A stretch of DNA of 50,070 nt, from contig NZ_JAPSHJ010000027.1 of the NCBI RefSeq assembly GCF_031179985.1, positions 1-50,070 on the forward strand, given 5' to 3'. The stretch is from Arthrobacter sp. Lineage in GTDB: Bacteria > Actinomycetota > Actinomycetes > Actinomycetales > Micrococcaceae. Shown one piece after another: positions 17,983 to 26,344 of the stretch. Every line of letters begins with the position of its first letter. Within the stretch, counting starts at the first letter, position 1. Below the pieces are notes generated by a model that was not told the DNA's origin, did no database searches, and saw nothing but the letters and a program-made list of their open reading frames with translations. The position numbers and the translations under genes are program-made.

Positions 17983-18054
17983 TAGCAGTATTTTGCGGGA
18001 CAGGCACCCGGTCTGGCTGGAGCTTACAGCGACGGTGATCAAGGGCCATACCCC

Positions 18055-18060
18055 TAGACT
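18055..18060 (+). promoter_or_regulatory. -10 element immediately before chorismate mutase
   Basis: TAGACT ends six bases before the ATG at 18067. The spacer GGAAGC could also act as a ribosome site if transcription starts further upstream. The exact spacing matches three other genes in the window. Confidence 0.4.
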
Positions 18061-18066
18061 GGAAGC

Positions 18067-18480
18067 ATGAGCGAGCAGAACCACGACCACTCCGACGCCG
18101 AATCCTACGATCCTTCGGCCAGTTCCCTCGCCGGCCAGGTCGATAGCTCGGTGATGGCGGAACTTTTGTCCATCAGGTCCAGCATCGACAATATCGATGC
18201 GACGCTTGTGTTCCTCCTGGCCGAACGCTTTAAGGCTACGCAGAAGGTGGGCTTTCTCAAGGCAACGCATAAACTCCCTGCGGGGGATCCCGGGAGGGAA
18301 CTGGCCCAGATCGCAAGGCTCAGGCGCCTGGCGGAAGAGGCACATTTGGATCCGGCCTTCGCAGAGAAGTTTCTCAATTTCATTATCGGCGAGGTCATCC
18401 GCCATCACGAAGCGATCGCCGAGGACCATGAAGCGGCCACGAACGGCTCCCTGAACTCTACTCAACAGGTGGACGCCTAA
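18067..18480 (+). CDS. Chorismate mutase, AroQ type
   Basis: Small all-helical enzyme that converts chorismate to prephenate in phenylalanine and tyrosine synthesis. The AroQ pattern is visible: an N-terminal helix with LLSIRSSIDNIDATLVFLLAERF, a Lys-containing loop (KATHKLPAGDPGRE) and a third helix with FLNFIIGEVIRHHEAI. The 137-residue product has a disordered N-terminal tail of about 25 residues. No prephenate dehydratase or dehydrogenase is fused to it. No export signal is present, so it is cytoplasmic. The next gene starts three bases later, suggesting co-transcription. Confidence 0.9.
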   Translation: MSEQNHDHSDAESYDPSASSLAGQVDSSVMAELLSIRSSIDNIDATLVFLLAERFKATQKVGFLKATHKLPAGDPGRELAQIARLRRLAEEAHLDPAFAEKFLNFIIGEVIRHHEAIAEDHEAATNGSLNSTQQVDA

Positions 18481-18483
18481 GTC

Positions 18484-19527
18484 ATGCCCGTCAAGGATTC
18501 CCAGCAGGAAAGCCAGGTCACCGCAACAGCCCTCGGCCCGTGGCCAGGGGACGATCCGCTGGAAGCCAGCCGCATCGTCCGCGGCGAACTCGGTTCCCCG
18601 CACCTGCCGTTTCTGGTCGAGCTCCCTGAACGAGGGGTCGGTTCCGACCCATTGGGACGCACCTCCTCCGTCCTGGTGGATCTGGCTGTTGACGCGCAGC
18701 CCTACGGCTGGAGGATCGTAGACAGGCCCGGCAAGGACATGCGCAGGGCGCAGTCGGCGCTTTCGACCGATATCAATGTGCTCGCTGACGTGGCCGGGGC
18801 AGAAGAGGCCCCGGCCCAAGAATTCAAAATCCAGCTCACCGGCCCGCTTACCCTGGCCTCCGGGCTCCATCTGCACAATGGCGAACGCGCCCTGTTGGAC
18901 TACGGGGCGCGCCGCGATATCGCTGATTCACTGGCGGCAGGGGTCCACGATCTGCTCGCCCGGATCTCGACGGCGGTGCCCGGCGCCCGGCTGGTCGTCC
19001 AGATTGACGAGCCGGATATCGCGTCGATCATGGCGGGAACCATCCCCACGTCCAGTGGTTACAGGACGCTCCGCTCGGTTCCCGGTCAGGAAGTTACTGA
19101 GTCCTGGCGCACCCTGGTTGAGGCTCTGCGGGTCGCGGGTGCCGTGGAGATCGTCGTGGCCGTGCCTGAAATCGAGGCCCCGTTTGACCGCGTTATCGCT
19201 GCCGGAGCCGATGGTATCGCCGTCCCGCTCAGAGCTCTCACGTCGCGTCAATGGGAGCAGTTGGCGGCTGCCGTGGAATCCGGTAAGCGGCTCTGGGCAG
19301 GGGTCCTTCCTGTTGAAAACCCTTCCGCACAGCTCCCCCGGGTGCCAGAGGTGGTTGAGAACGTCTGGCGGCCATGGCGGCAACTGGGGCTTCCGGCCCA
19401 CAGCTTGAGATCACTGCGGGTCACGCCGTCAGCGGGCCTGGCCGGGCATACACCGCCAAGCGCCACAGCTGTCCTCAACCGTCTCACCCAAGTGGCGGAC
19501 GGTCTCAACCAGCTGGCGTTGGGCTAA
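18484..19527 (+). CDS. MetE-like (cobalamin-independent methionine synthase family) protein without zinc-binding cysteines
   Basis: The 347-residue protein matches the C-terminal barrel of cobalamin-independent methionine synthase: FKIQLTGPLTLAS at about residues 115-126 and VQIDEPDI at 172-179. However, the whole protein contains no cysteine, so the HxC and distal Cys zinc ligands needed to activate homocysteine in MetE are missing; the place of the HxC is taken by AVPEIEAP. It is therefore unlikely to make methionine by the known mechanism. Homologues in actinobacteria (Rv3015c in M. tuberculosis) are usually annotated as methionine synthase. It follows chorismate mutase by three bases. Its stop codon overlaps the convergent DUF4166 stop codon. 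Confidence 0.8.
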   Translation: MPVKDSQQESQVTATALGPWPGDDPLEASRIVRGELGSPHLPFLVELPERGVGSDPLGRTSSVLVDLAVDAQPYGWRIVDRPGKDMRRAQSALSTDINVLADVAGAEEAPAQEFKIQLTGPLTLASGLHLHNGERALLDYGARRDIADSLAAGVHDLLARISTAVPGARLVVQIDEPDIASIMAGTIPTSSGYRTLRSVPGQEVTESWRTLVEALRVAGAVEIVVAVPEIEAPFDRVIAAGADGIAVPLRALTSRQWEQLAAAVESGKRLWAGVLPVENPSAQLPRVPEVVENVWRPWRQLGLPAHSLRSLRVTPSAGLAGHTPPSATAVLNRLTQVADGLNQLALG

Positions 19528-20285
19528 GTCCGGCTTTCCCACTTGTCCGGCTGAGCATAGGCCGGAAGGAAGCCGGGAGCGCTGCCGGGTTCGGGATAGC
19601 TGAGCAGGCGGTAGTCGAAACGTCCGGCGTAAACCAGGACGAGGCCAACCTGAGGCTGGATCACTTTGACCTGGATCCGGTGCTGCTGTTCGGAGGCATC
19701 CCACCACTGTTCTGCGAAGGCCTGTGCATCGAGGGCTTTGGGAAGAGGGATCCGAAGAGGGCCAAGGAACAGCCGGGAGTTACCGGAAATGCCACGGAGC
19801 CTGCCCCCGTCAGTGACTCCGAGGTCCAGATCCGTGACGAGTCTCCGGTAGCGGCCAACGTAGTCCACAAGCCTGGGATTCCCGGGCGACTCCAGGCGTG
19901 CCTCCGGTCTTGGTCCTTGGGAGCCAGGCTGTGCTCCGTGCTGCGAATCAATCAGGCTCGTCGTGTCGTGGAAGAGACGCGTCATCCCGGGAAAAAAGAT
20001 CTCCCGCCGGGCAGTGAGGCTGGATCGCCCGAAGGGGTCAAGGTGGGCGTGGTTTTCGATCCGGAACCGGACACCTTCCCCGTATTCGGGGAAAAACGCC
20101 TCCTCTCCGGTTGTCAGTTTCATGAGTGGCCGGAGCCAGGACTGACGGCACCCTACGATGTCAAAGACGCCTTCGCCTACGCCGTATTTACCCATACCGG
20201 GGGCGAGCGAGAAGTATTCCTGCAGCTCCGGCTGCAGGCGCTCAAAGTCGCTGCCCATGGCACGCCTGTATATGGGGGTAGTCAC
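19524..20285 (-). CDS. DUF4166 domain protein
   Basis: A 253-residue protein of the DUF4166 family, recognised from the N-terminal IYRRAMGSDFERLQPELQEYF pattern and the mid-protein GEGVRFRIENHAHLDPFGRSSLTARRE. Function unknown. No signal peptide or membrane helix is visible. The GTG at 20285 has a full AGGAGG five bases upstream, which decides the start over the in-frame codon at 20321. It lies 57 bases downstream of the DUF58 gene on the same strand and could be the last gene of the MoxR operon, although the gap and its own strong ribosome site allow independent expression. Confidence 0.78.
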   Translation of the reverse strand: MTTPIYRRAMGSDFERLQPELQEYFSLAPGMGKYGVGEGVFDIVGCRQSWLRPLMKLTTGEEAFFPEYGEGVRFRIENHAHLDPFGRSSLTARREIFFPGMTRLFHDTTSLIDSQHGAQPGSQGPRPEARLESPGNPRLVDYVGRYRRLVTDLDLGVTDGGRLRGISGNSRLFLGPLRIPLPKALDAQAFAEQWWDASEQQHRIQVKVIQPQVGLVLVYAGRFDYRLLSYPEPGSAPGFLPAYAQPDKWESRT

Positions 20286-20342
20286 GCTGGCCTCCTGATG
20301 GTCCTGATTCTTGAAATTCACGCCTGGCGTTACGATGCCGGG

Positions 20343-21635
20343 CTAAAGCCGTCCGGCTGCTTTGAGCCTGATATACATATCGGCCAAGGCAGGGGGCAGC
20401 TGATGCGGTTCAGCGTCCACTACCTCCACACCCAGGTGGCGGAGTTGGTTCGCCACAGCCTCCCGTTCCAAAAGCGCGCGTTCGGCAGCAGCCGCGCGGA
20501 AGACGTGGGCCGCCGTCGTACGTTCTTCCTGCATCTCACCCAGCATCGGGTCCCGCACGGAGGCAACCACCACAACATGCTGCTGCATCAGCTGGGCAGC
20601 CATGGGCAGCAGCCCTTCTTCGGGTGCGCCTCCGTCGAGAGCTGTCAGGAGCACCACCATGGAGCGGTGCGCCGATACCGCCCGGACCTGGCCCGGAATC
20701 TGGCTCCAGTCCAGTTCGATGAGTTCCGCATCCAGCGGCGCCATGGCTTGGACCAGCTGTTCCAGAAGATTGCCCCTGGACGCGGACCCCGCCCTTCCCC
20801 TGACTCTCCGGTCGAAGGCGAAGAAGTCAACCCGGTCGCCGCCCCGTTCCGCCAGGACCGCCAGCAGGAGTGCTGCTTCAATCCCGGTATCCAGGCGTGG
20901 CTCATCCTCGATTCGTGCCGCTGCAGTCCGTGACGTATCGAGCATGATGACAACACGACGATCCCTTTCGGGGCGCCATGTACGCACGACGACGGCGGAT
21001 CGTCGCGCTGTAGCGCGCCAATCGATGGAGCGCACATCGTCGCCGCGTACATAGTCCCGAAGGGAATCGAATTCCGTTCCTGCGCCCCGGATCTGAACCG
21101 CGGCCTTGCCGTCAAGTTCCCGAAGTTTTCGCAGTTTTGACGGCAAGTGCCGGCGCGAGTGAAACGGCGGAAGCACCCGAAGCGAACCTGGGCAGGACAG
21201 CGTTCTTTGCCTCGCAGCCACTCCCAGCGGCCCGAACGACCGTATGGTGACATTGTCCGCTTTCAGGTCCCCGCGCCTGGTCGGCTGCAGCCTTACGGTC
21301 ATCCGACGCCGTTCTCCGGAGGGTATGTCCAGTCGCTGAACCGGGTTTTGGGCTCCTGCGGAAGGCTGCCAGGCATCACGCACGCTGGCGCGGAGACGGC
21401 GTCGGCCGGAATTTGTGATGGTGAATGTGGAGTCTGTGCCCATATGGAGCGTAACGCTGCCGGAGGGCGAACGTTCGAGCGAGACGGTGCGCAGGGATGC
21501 TGCAGCCATCAGATCAAACACGAGGAGTCCGCACAGTATCAAGCACACCAGTAAGACTGTTCCCCACTCAGGAAACATCAGTACAGGTACAACGCCCAGC
21601 AAAGCCAGGAGGACAAAACGTCCGGAAATTGCCAT
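20343..21635 (-). CDS. DUF58 domain protein (MoxR partner, von Willebrand-like)
   Basis: Two membrane segments at the N-terminus (about residues 7-45) anchor a large soluble domain. The DUF58 signature is GTEFDSLRDYVRGDDVRSIDW at about residues 185-205, followed by a von Willebrand A-like region with VIMLDTSRTAA (the DxS part of a MIDAS site). Length 430 residues. In the MoxR literature such genes sit beside MoxR ATPases and are thought to be clients or adaptors. It begins five bases after the MoxR stop. Transglutaminase-type partners, often present, are not found here. Confidence 0.9.
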   Translation of the reverse strand: MAISGRFVLLALLGVVPVLMFPEWGTVLLVCLILCGLLVFDLMAAASLRTVSLERSPSGSVTLHMGTDSTFTITNSGRRRLRASVRDAWQPSAGAQNPVQRLDIPSGERRRMTVRLQPTRRGDLKADNVTIRSFGPLGVAARQRTLSCPGSLRVLPPFHSRRHLPSKLRKLRELDGKAAVQIRGAGTEFDSLRDYVRGDDVRSIDWRATARRSAVVVRTWRPERDRRVVIMLDTSRTAAARIEDEPRLDTGIEAALLLAVLAERGGDRVDFFAFDRRVRGRAGSASRGNLLEQLVQAMAPLDAELIELDWSQIPGQVRAVSAHRSMVVLLTALDGGAPEEGLLPMAAQLMQQHVVVVASVRDPMLGEMQEERTTAAHVFRAAAAERALLEREAVANQLRHLGVEVVDAEPHQLPPALADMYIRLKAAGRL

Positions 21636-21640
21636 GAGGA

Positions 21641-22708
21641 TCAGCGCGGAACCGGCACGGAAGCCAGGATGCTGCCCAGCACCCCGTCAACGTGGACTCC
21701 ATCCATTTGCGCTTCCGGCCGGAGCGCGACCCTGTGCCGCAGGCACGGGAGGGCGAGAGCTTTGACGTCGTCGGGCGTAACGAAGTGCCGTCCCGACAGC
21801 CAAGCCCAGGCGCGGGACGTGCTCAAAAGGGCAGTCGCACCTCGAGGCGATACGCCGAGCTGGAAGGACGGGGCGGACCTCGTTGCACGGACGATGTCCA
21901 CCACGTAAGCGAGGACTTCCGGCGCAACAGTTACCTCTGCGACGGCTCGCCGGGCAAGTTCCAGCTCCTCAATCCCCGCGACAGCCCGGACGCCGGCAGC
22001 AGCCAGGTTTTTCGGATCGAAGCCGGCAGCGTGCCGCCGGATGACCTCTATCTCGTCGTCACGTCCGGGAAGGGGCATGGTGAGTTTCAGCAGGAACCGG
22101 TCGAGCTGGGCTTCAGGCAGGGGATAGGTGCCTTCGTACTCCACAGGGTTCTGCGTCGCGGCAACAATAAACGGTGCGGGGAGTTGGCGTGAGACCCCAT
22201 CCACTGATACCTGGCGTTCCTCCATGGCCTCCAGCAGCGACGCCTGGGTTTTGGGAGGTGTCCTGTTGATTTCATCAGCCAGCAGGATATTGGTGAAGAC
22301 CGGTCCTTCCCTGAAGGTGAATTCAGATGAATGGGCGTCGTACACGAGGGATCCCGTAACGTCACCCGGCATGAGGTCGGGCGTGAACTGGATACGCTTC
22401 GTATCGAGGTTCAAGGCTGCAGACAATGTGCGGACCAACAGCGTTTTAGCCACGCCGGGAACACCCTCCAGCAACACATGGCCGCGCGACAAAAGCGCGA
22501 TCAGCATGCCGGTGACGGTGGAGTCCTGACCCACCACGGCTTTGGCTACTTCATGCCGTACGTCGAGCAACGACTGCCGAACGGGATCGCCCCGACGAGC
22601 CTGCTCCTCATCCCGGGGAGGCGCATGTTGTCCGGAAGGCCAAGGCGCAACTGTCTGTGACGCTCCGGTCATACCGCTGGCGGGATACTCCGCACGCTGC
22701 TCACTCAT
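21641..22708 (-). CDS. MoxR family AAA+ ATPase
   Basis: AAA+ ATPase of the MoxR family, chaperone-like proteins that assemble or activate partner complexes. Walker A is the family variant GVPGVAKT near residues 80-88; Walker B is [23 protein letters not shown] near 142-164; [22 protein letters not shown] marks the sensor region. The first 45 residues are disordered. Length 355 residues. The ATG overlaps the DUF4350 stop codon by four bases, so translation is coupled. It works with the flanking DUF4350, DUF4129 and DUF58 products by inference from gene order. Confidence 0.95.
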   Translation of the reverse strand: MSEQRAEYPASGMTGASQTVAPWPSGQHAPPRDEEQARRGDPVRQSLLDVRHEVAKAVVGQDSTVTGMLIALLSRGHVLLEGVPGVAKTLLVRTLSAALNLDTKRIQFTPDLMPGDVTGSLVYDAHSSEFTFREGPVFTNILLADEINRTPPKTQASLLEAMEERQVSVDGVSRQLPAPFIVAATQNPVEYEGTYPLPEAQLDRFLLKLTMPLPGRDDEIEVIRRHAAGFDPKNLAAAGVRAVAGIEELELARRAVAEVTVAPEVLAYVVDIVRATRSAPSFQLGVSPRGATALLSTSRAWAWLSGRHFVTPDDVKALALPCLRHRVALRPEAQMDGVHVDGVLGSILASVPVPR

Positions 22709-23970
22709 TGCTCGGTTACCTCTTTCTCTAATCCTTGAAGTTGTTGTGCCCAGTGCACGAGTTGCCGTTCGGTACGCGGTTGGCCGTTTAGCGTTTCACA
22801 CACCGTTTCCGGGCGCCGTCCCAGTTTGCGCGCTGCGGCCTCGACGACGTCATCCGGTTCTGCATCCGCCCCCAGCCTGAGGGATTTGGCCAGCCGCACC
22901 AACGTCCCGGCACGGAGGCTTTCCGAGGCCCTGTCCACTGCCCGGGCGTCATGGTAAAGACGGGCGCGGCCCTCTGCTGTTTCGGCAGCCTTCACCACCA
23001 CCGGAAGGGGTTCCGTTACCAGCGGTCCTTGGCGGCGTCCCCGCCAGAACATGGAAAGAAGGGCCACCAGAGCGAGCCATGGACCAAGGAAAGCCACCCA
23101 TTTCGGTGCCAGTTCATTGAGCGTCGGCAGCGAGTCCGACGGTGAGATATCTGAGGGGGAGGGAAGGTACCAGACGAGCGTGCCACCAGCCCCCAGCGTG
23201 CGCAACACCAAGGCAGCATTGCCATGTTCGTCAAGCAGGTCATTGCTGATGATCCCGGTGCTTCCCAGCACAATGAGCTGCTCGTCCTCGGTTGTGGCAT
23301 AGATCCCGCCGTCGGCTTCGGCAGCGCGGTAGCATGTCCAGCCGCCATTATCGCCGGCGTACAGGAAGGCGGATTCGGTGGAGATAGCGCCTGCGGCCTG
23401 GGGATCGGCTGCATTGCAACCGGGCTCCACAGTATCCAGCGCTTCGGGTGCAACCCCGGCCTGTCGGATTTCACCGCCCAGGCCGCGCAACGTTTGAAAA
23501 TGAGGGGTTACCACAACCAGGCGGTCTGAGGAGTCCAGAAGCTCCCGCAACCGGTCTTCTTCGAGGAAGCCGTTGGGATCGTAGAGCAGGACGGTAGTGC
23601 CACCGTCGCCGCTGTCAGCGGAACGATCCAACACCGAAAGCGTGGATTGGAACGTATCGGTCTGCTGGACAGCCACACCGTGGTCCTCAAGGATTCCTGC
23701 TGCCGCCATCCCCCCCTGTGGGGCGGCGTTCCGGGTGGAAAGGACAGCACCGTCCTCTTTTGGCGAGAGTTGGGTCACGATGGTCAACACCATGGCTGCA
23801 ATGATCACGAGGCTGATCAGAATGAAACCCAGATGACGACGCAGACGGCTTCTGATGACGTCCGCCATTCGAGGGGCAGAAGTATCGGAAAGGTTGCTTA
23901 CCCGCTGTTCAGAAGCCGGGGCAGCCGAGGCCGGGGAATCGGACGAGTCGCCCCTAAGTTCGAGGCTCAC
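22705..23970 (-). CDS. DUF4350 domain membrane protein
   Basis: A 421-residue protein with a disordered N-terminus, a membrane helix at about residues 55-77 and a second at about 305-325, with an extracytoplasmic DUF4350 domain between them (LYDPNGFLEEDRLRELLDSSDRLVVVTP region). Its C-terminal cytoplasmic tail is basic. Family function unknown; it is regularly found with MoxR and DUF58 genes in actinobacteria. The GTG at 23970 overlaps the DUF4129 stop by four bases; further upstream codons in this frame belong to the shadow of the preceding gene. No independent ribosome site is evident, consistent with coupling. Confidence 0.83.
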   Translation of the reverse strand: MSLELRGDSSDSPASAAPASEQRVSNLSDTSAPRMADVIRSRLRRHLGFILISLVIIAAMVLTIVTQLSPKEDGAVLSTRNAAPQGGMAAAGILEDHGVAVQQTDTFQSTLSVLDRSADSGDGGTTVLLYDPNGFLEEDRLRELLDSSDRLVVVTPHFQTLRGLGGEIRQAGVAPEALDTVEPGCNAADPQAAGAISTESAFLYAGDNGGWTCYRAAEADGGIYATTEDEQLIVLGSTGIISNDLLDEHGNAALVLRTLGAGGTLVWYLPSPSDISPSDSLPTLNELAPKWVAFLGPWLALVALLSMFWRGRRQGPLVTEPLPVVVKAAETAEGRARLYHDARAVDRASESLRAGTLVRLAKSLRLGADAEPDDVVEAAARKLGRRPETVCETLNGQPRTERQLVHWAQQLQGLEKEVTEQ

Positions 23971-24671
23971 CGGGGACGCGCCAGCGTGTACGAAGCTGAG
24001 CCCTTGAAGTCCGGTTGGAGGCCAGCGATAGATTCGTCCAGTTCCACCATGTCCGCAAAGTCCTGTTGGTCTACAGGTGTGTGTCCATAGCGGACAGCAT
24101 CGAAGACGTTTGCTGCCCGCTCGAGCCGCCACACTATGGGGCTGAAGGCCGCTCCGAGACTCGCGGCAACCTCGTCGGCTGTTCGACCAGGCAGAGGGTC
24201 GATGATGGTATTTTCTTCCGCGGAGCGCACCACTGCACGGAATTGCTCGACGACGGCCGTTCCCCAGTCAGCGTTGGCGGCTGCAGCAGCTGCCCTTCGG
24301 CGGTAGTTTTCAGGGCTGACGGAGGGGTCGACGTCGAAAACCGCCTTGCTGCTGTTCTTCCTGCGGGCATTCAGGCGAGGACGAATCAGGACAATCGCCA
24401 CAGCAATCACTATGACTGCTGCGACGGTGATAATCGGAAGCGCGCCAGTGTCGGTGCCGTCAGTGCTGCCGAGCGAGTCCAACCAGCGGAGGAAATTCCG
24501 CCAGGCATCCTCCAACCAACTTGGAGTCGCTTCCCCGTACTTGGGCTTGGACAGTTCCTCCACTGCCCACCGGCGTGCTTCATCCCCATCGGGAAGCACT
24601 GGTGGTTCTGCCTGGGCGGGACTATGGGAAGGGAGCGCTGCAGCCAGGTGTGTACCGGCCATAAGCATCAT
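23967..24671 (-). CDS. DUF4129 domain membrane protein
   Basis: A 234-residue protein with an N-terminal hydrophobic segment, an extracytoplasmic region containing ARRWAVEELSKPKYGEATPSWLEDAWRNFLRWLDSL, one strong membrane helix (ALPIITVAAVIVIAVAIVLI) and a cytoplasmic DUF4129 domain with RRRAAAAAANADWGTAVVEQFRAVVR and GRTADEVAASLG. The ATG at 24671 overlaps the stop of the upstream membrane-protein gene by four bases (ATGA); a second ATG follows directly. The family is associated with MoxR systems and with transglutaminase-like proteins. Function unknown. Confidence 0.85.
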   Translation of the reverse strand: MMLMAGTHLAAALPSHSPAQAEPPVLPDGDEARRWAVEELSKPKYGEATPSWLEDAWRNFLRWLDSLGSTDGTDTGALPIITVAAVIVIAVAIVLIRPRLNARRKNSSKAVFDVDPSVSPENYRRRAAAAAANADWGTAVVEQFRAVVRSAEENTIIDPLPGRTADEVAASLGAAFSPIVWRLERAANVFDAVRYGHTPVDQQDFADMVELDESIAGLQPDFKGSASYTLARPR

Positions 24672-26071
24672 CCGTACATCGGGGGAGTACCGCCAGGAGA
24701 TTGCGGCCACGCGCCTGGGTGACCAGGCCGGCCCGCCGTGTAGACAGGTGCCCCACGTCCTGGCACTCCATCGGGATCCTCGCCCGTTTCCAGTGAACGG
24801 ATCAGCACCAGGTCCAGTCCGTCTTTTCGCATTCGGAGGTCCAAGTAGAGCAATGCCATGACTGACGTCTGGAAGGCGTATCCCACTGCCCCTACCAAGC
24901 CGGACACAATGATCGAGGCAATGAAGATGCCCAGGCCGGTTGCCGCGGTTTCTTCCGCGCCCGCATGTGGCGTAAGAAAACCGGTGCCACCGGACAGGAG
25001 GCCCAAGGGTGTGGTGACTATCTGCGTGATGATGCCTATCAGAATGGTGATGACCAGCGAGATGCCCAGGATCCGCCACCAGTTATGGCGGGTCAGTTGC
25101 CAGGAACGGCTGAGCCCGCCCAGGACACCGAGTTCCTCAATCACAATGGCGGCGGGAGCGACCAGAAAGCGGATATAAACCCAGACCATGGCAACTATGA
25201 GTCCAATGAACAGGGGGATTGAAATCGCTGCCGATACGCCGCCCATCGTCTCTGCCAGCAGAATGGCAAGGATTACCAGGAGAGCAAGCGCGCCCAGAAA
25301 TCCGACCATGAGGAGCGCGGACAGCCCGATCAGGGCGCCCACCCGTCCTTTCGCCAAGGCCCACATCTGGCGGAACGTGGTGCGCCTGTTGAGCAGCGCC
25401 CGCGCCACCGGGACTACCATGACACCCTGAAGGACCGCGCTGAGGAAGACGCTCAACAGGAGCAGCAGCAGGCCGCCGGCGATGACGCCCACCATCATGC
25501 CGACCAGCTCAGATTCGTTCTTCCCCGTCATCCAGGCAGGCATGGACTCTTCTTGCAGCGAGGCCACGCCCAAAATGCCCAGCAACGCACCGGCAAGGAT
25601 GCTGAGGGACTGTCCCAGGAGGGCCGCCCCAAACATTGCCTGCGGGTTCCGGCGCACTGTCTGAAAGGAACCGTCCAGGATTTCCCCGAATATCAGGGGC
25701 CGAAGGGGTGCCACTCCCGGCTTCGGTGGCGCAATGTACATCGGCCTCCCGTAGGAACCAGCGGGGGCGCCATACGGTCCTGGTTGTCCCTGCCAGGGCT
25801 GCTGCCGCTGGTCTGAGGGCCAGGCCTGTCCCGCCCACGGTTGTCCGGGCTGGCGGCTTTGGGGCCACGGTTGCTGCCCTTGTTGTGGGGGCCCTTGTGG
25901 CGCTGCCCATGGTTGCTGCCCTTGTTGCGGGGGCCCTTGTGGCGCTGCCCATGGTTGCTGACCCTGTTGCCATGCCGGCGGACCCCATCGAGGCTGGGAT
26001 CCCCACCCAGGCTCGTTTCCCGTAGGATGCTGCTCCCGCGGTGCCGGAGCACTCCGTTCCTCTTCAGACAA
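24668..26071 (-). CDS. Multi-spanning membrane protein with Gln/Pro/Trp-rich repeat tail (glycerophosphodiesterase-membrane-domain-like)
   Basis: First gene of the leftward MoxR operon. The first 110 or so residues are a Gln/Pro/Trp/Gly-rich cytoplasmic tail containing a 14-residue tandem repeat. The rest has about six membrane helices and resembles the membrane domain family often annotated as glycerophosphoryl diester phosphodiesterase membrane domain (PLRPLIFGEILDGSFQTVRRNP is the typical opening). No phosphodiesterase catalytic domain is present, so no enzymatic role is implied. The TTG at 26071 has GGGGAGGA five bases upstream, a strong ribosome site that decides the start. Length 467 residues. 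It is divergent from mtrA. Confidence 0.82.
   Translation of the reverse strand: MSEEERSAPAPREQHPTGNEPGWGSQPRWGPPAWQQGQQPWAAPQGPPQQGQQPWAAPQGPPQQGQQPWPQSRQPGQPWAGQAWPSDQRQQPWQGQPGPYGAPAGSYGRPMYIAPPKPGVAPLRPLIFGEILDGSFQTVRRNPQAMFGAALLGQSLSILAGALLGILGVASLQEESMPAWMTGKNESELVGMMVGVIAGGLLLLLLSVFLSAVLQGVMVVPVARALLNRRTTFRQMWALAKGRVGALIGLSALLMVGFLGALALLVILAILLAETMGGVSAAISIPLFIGLIVAMVWVYIRFLVAPAAIVIEELGVLGGLSRSWQLTRHNWWRILGISLVITILIGIITQIVTTPLGLLSGGTGFLTPHAGAEETAATGLGIFIASIIVSGLVGAVGYAFQTSVMALLYLDLRMRKDGLDLVLIRSLETGEDPDGVPGRGAPVYTAGRPGHPGAWPQSPGGTPPMYG
25869..25970 (-). repeat. 42-bp tandem repeat in the membrane protein tail
   Basis: Two near-identical 42-bp copies (25869-25910 and 25911-25952) and a partial third copy encode GQQPWAAPQGPPQQ twice. 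The copies differ by one base. Being a multiple of three, copy-number change would keep the frame and only alter tail length. Confidence 0.85.
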
Positions 26072-26322
26072 GCTGTTCCTCCCCAAGCGGCCGCGTCCCC
26101 GGGCACCGCACCATCCAAGGTCCCGGTCCCGGTTCCAGGTCAAGGTCATCCGGCCAGACCCGACCTGTCCCCAGCCTATAGTTCCAGCGGGCAGCGTCAT
26201 AGCACCCAGGCCAAGCTGAGGGCTCAAAATAACTGTGGGAGTCCCGCCCCGCAAAAGAAGCAGGGGCAGACATGTGAAGTACCCGCGCCATGCCGACCCT
26301 GCCCCCAACAGGACAAAGCCAA

Positions 26323-26342
26323 TACAATAAGGGAATATGTAA
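26323..26342 (+). promoter_or_regulatory. mtrA -10 element and AUGUAA start-stop codon pair
   Basis: TACAAT at 26323-26328 fits an actinobacterial -10 element; transcription would start near 26335, giving only about ten bases before the mtrA ATG. Inside that leader ATG TAA (26337-26342) forms a start codon followed at once by a stop codon, two bases before the mtrA start. AAGGG lies just upstream of it. No clear -35 is seen. The rest of the 26072-26322 gap is a GC-rich divergent promoter region without other recognised elements. Confidence 0.35.
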
Positions 26343-26344
26343 CT

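Noticed and set aside
19374..20933. 519-codon rightward open frame across the DUF4166 and DUF58 genes
   Set aside because: Antisense to two genes with recognisable domains and a strong ribosome site; its own translation shows no domain.
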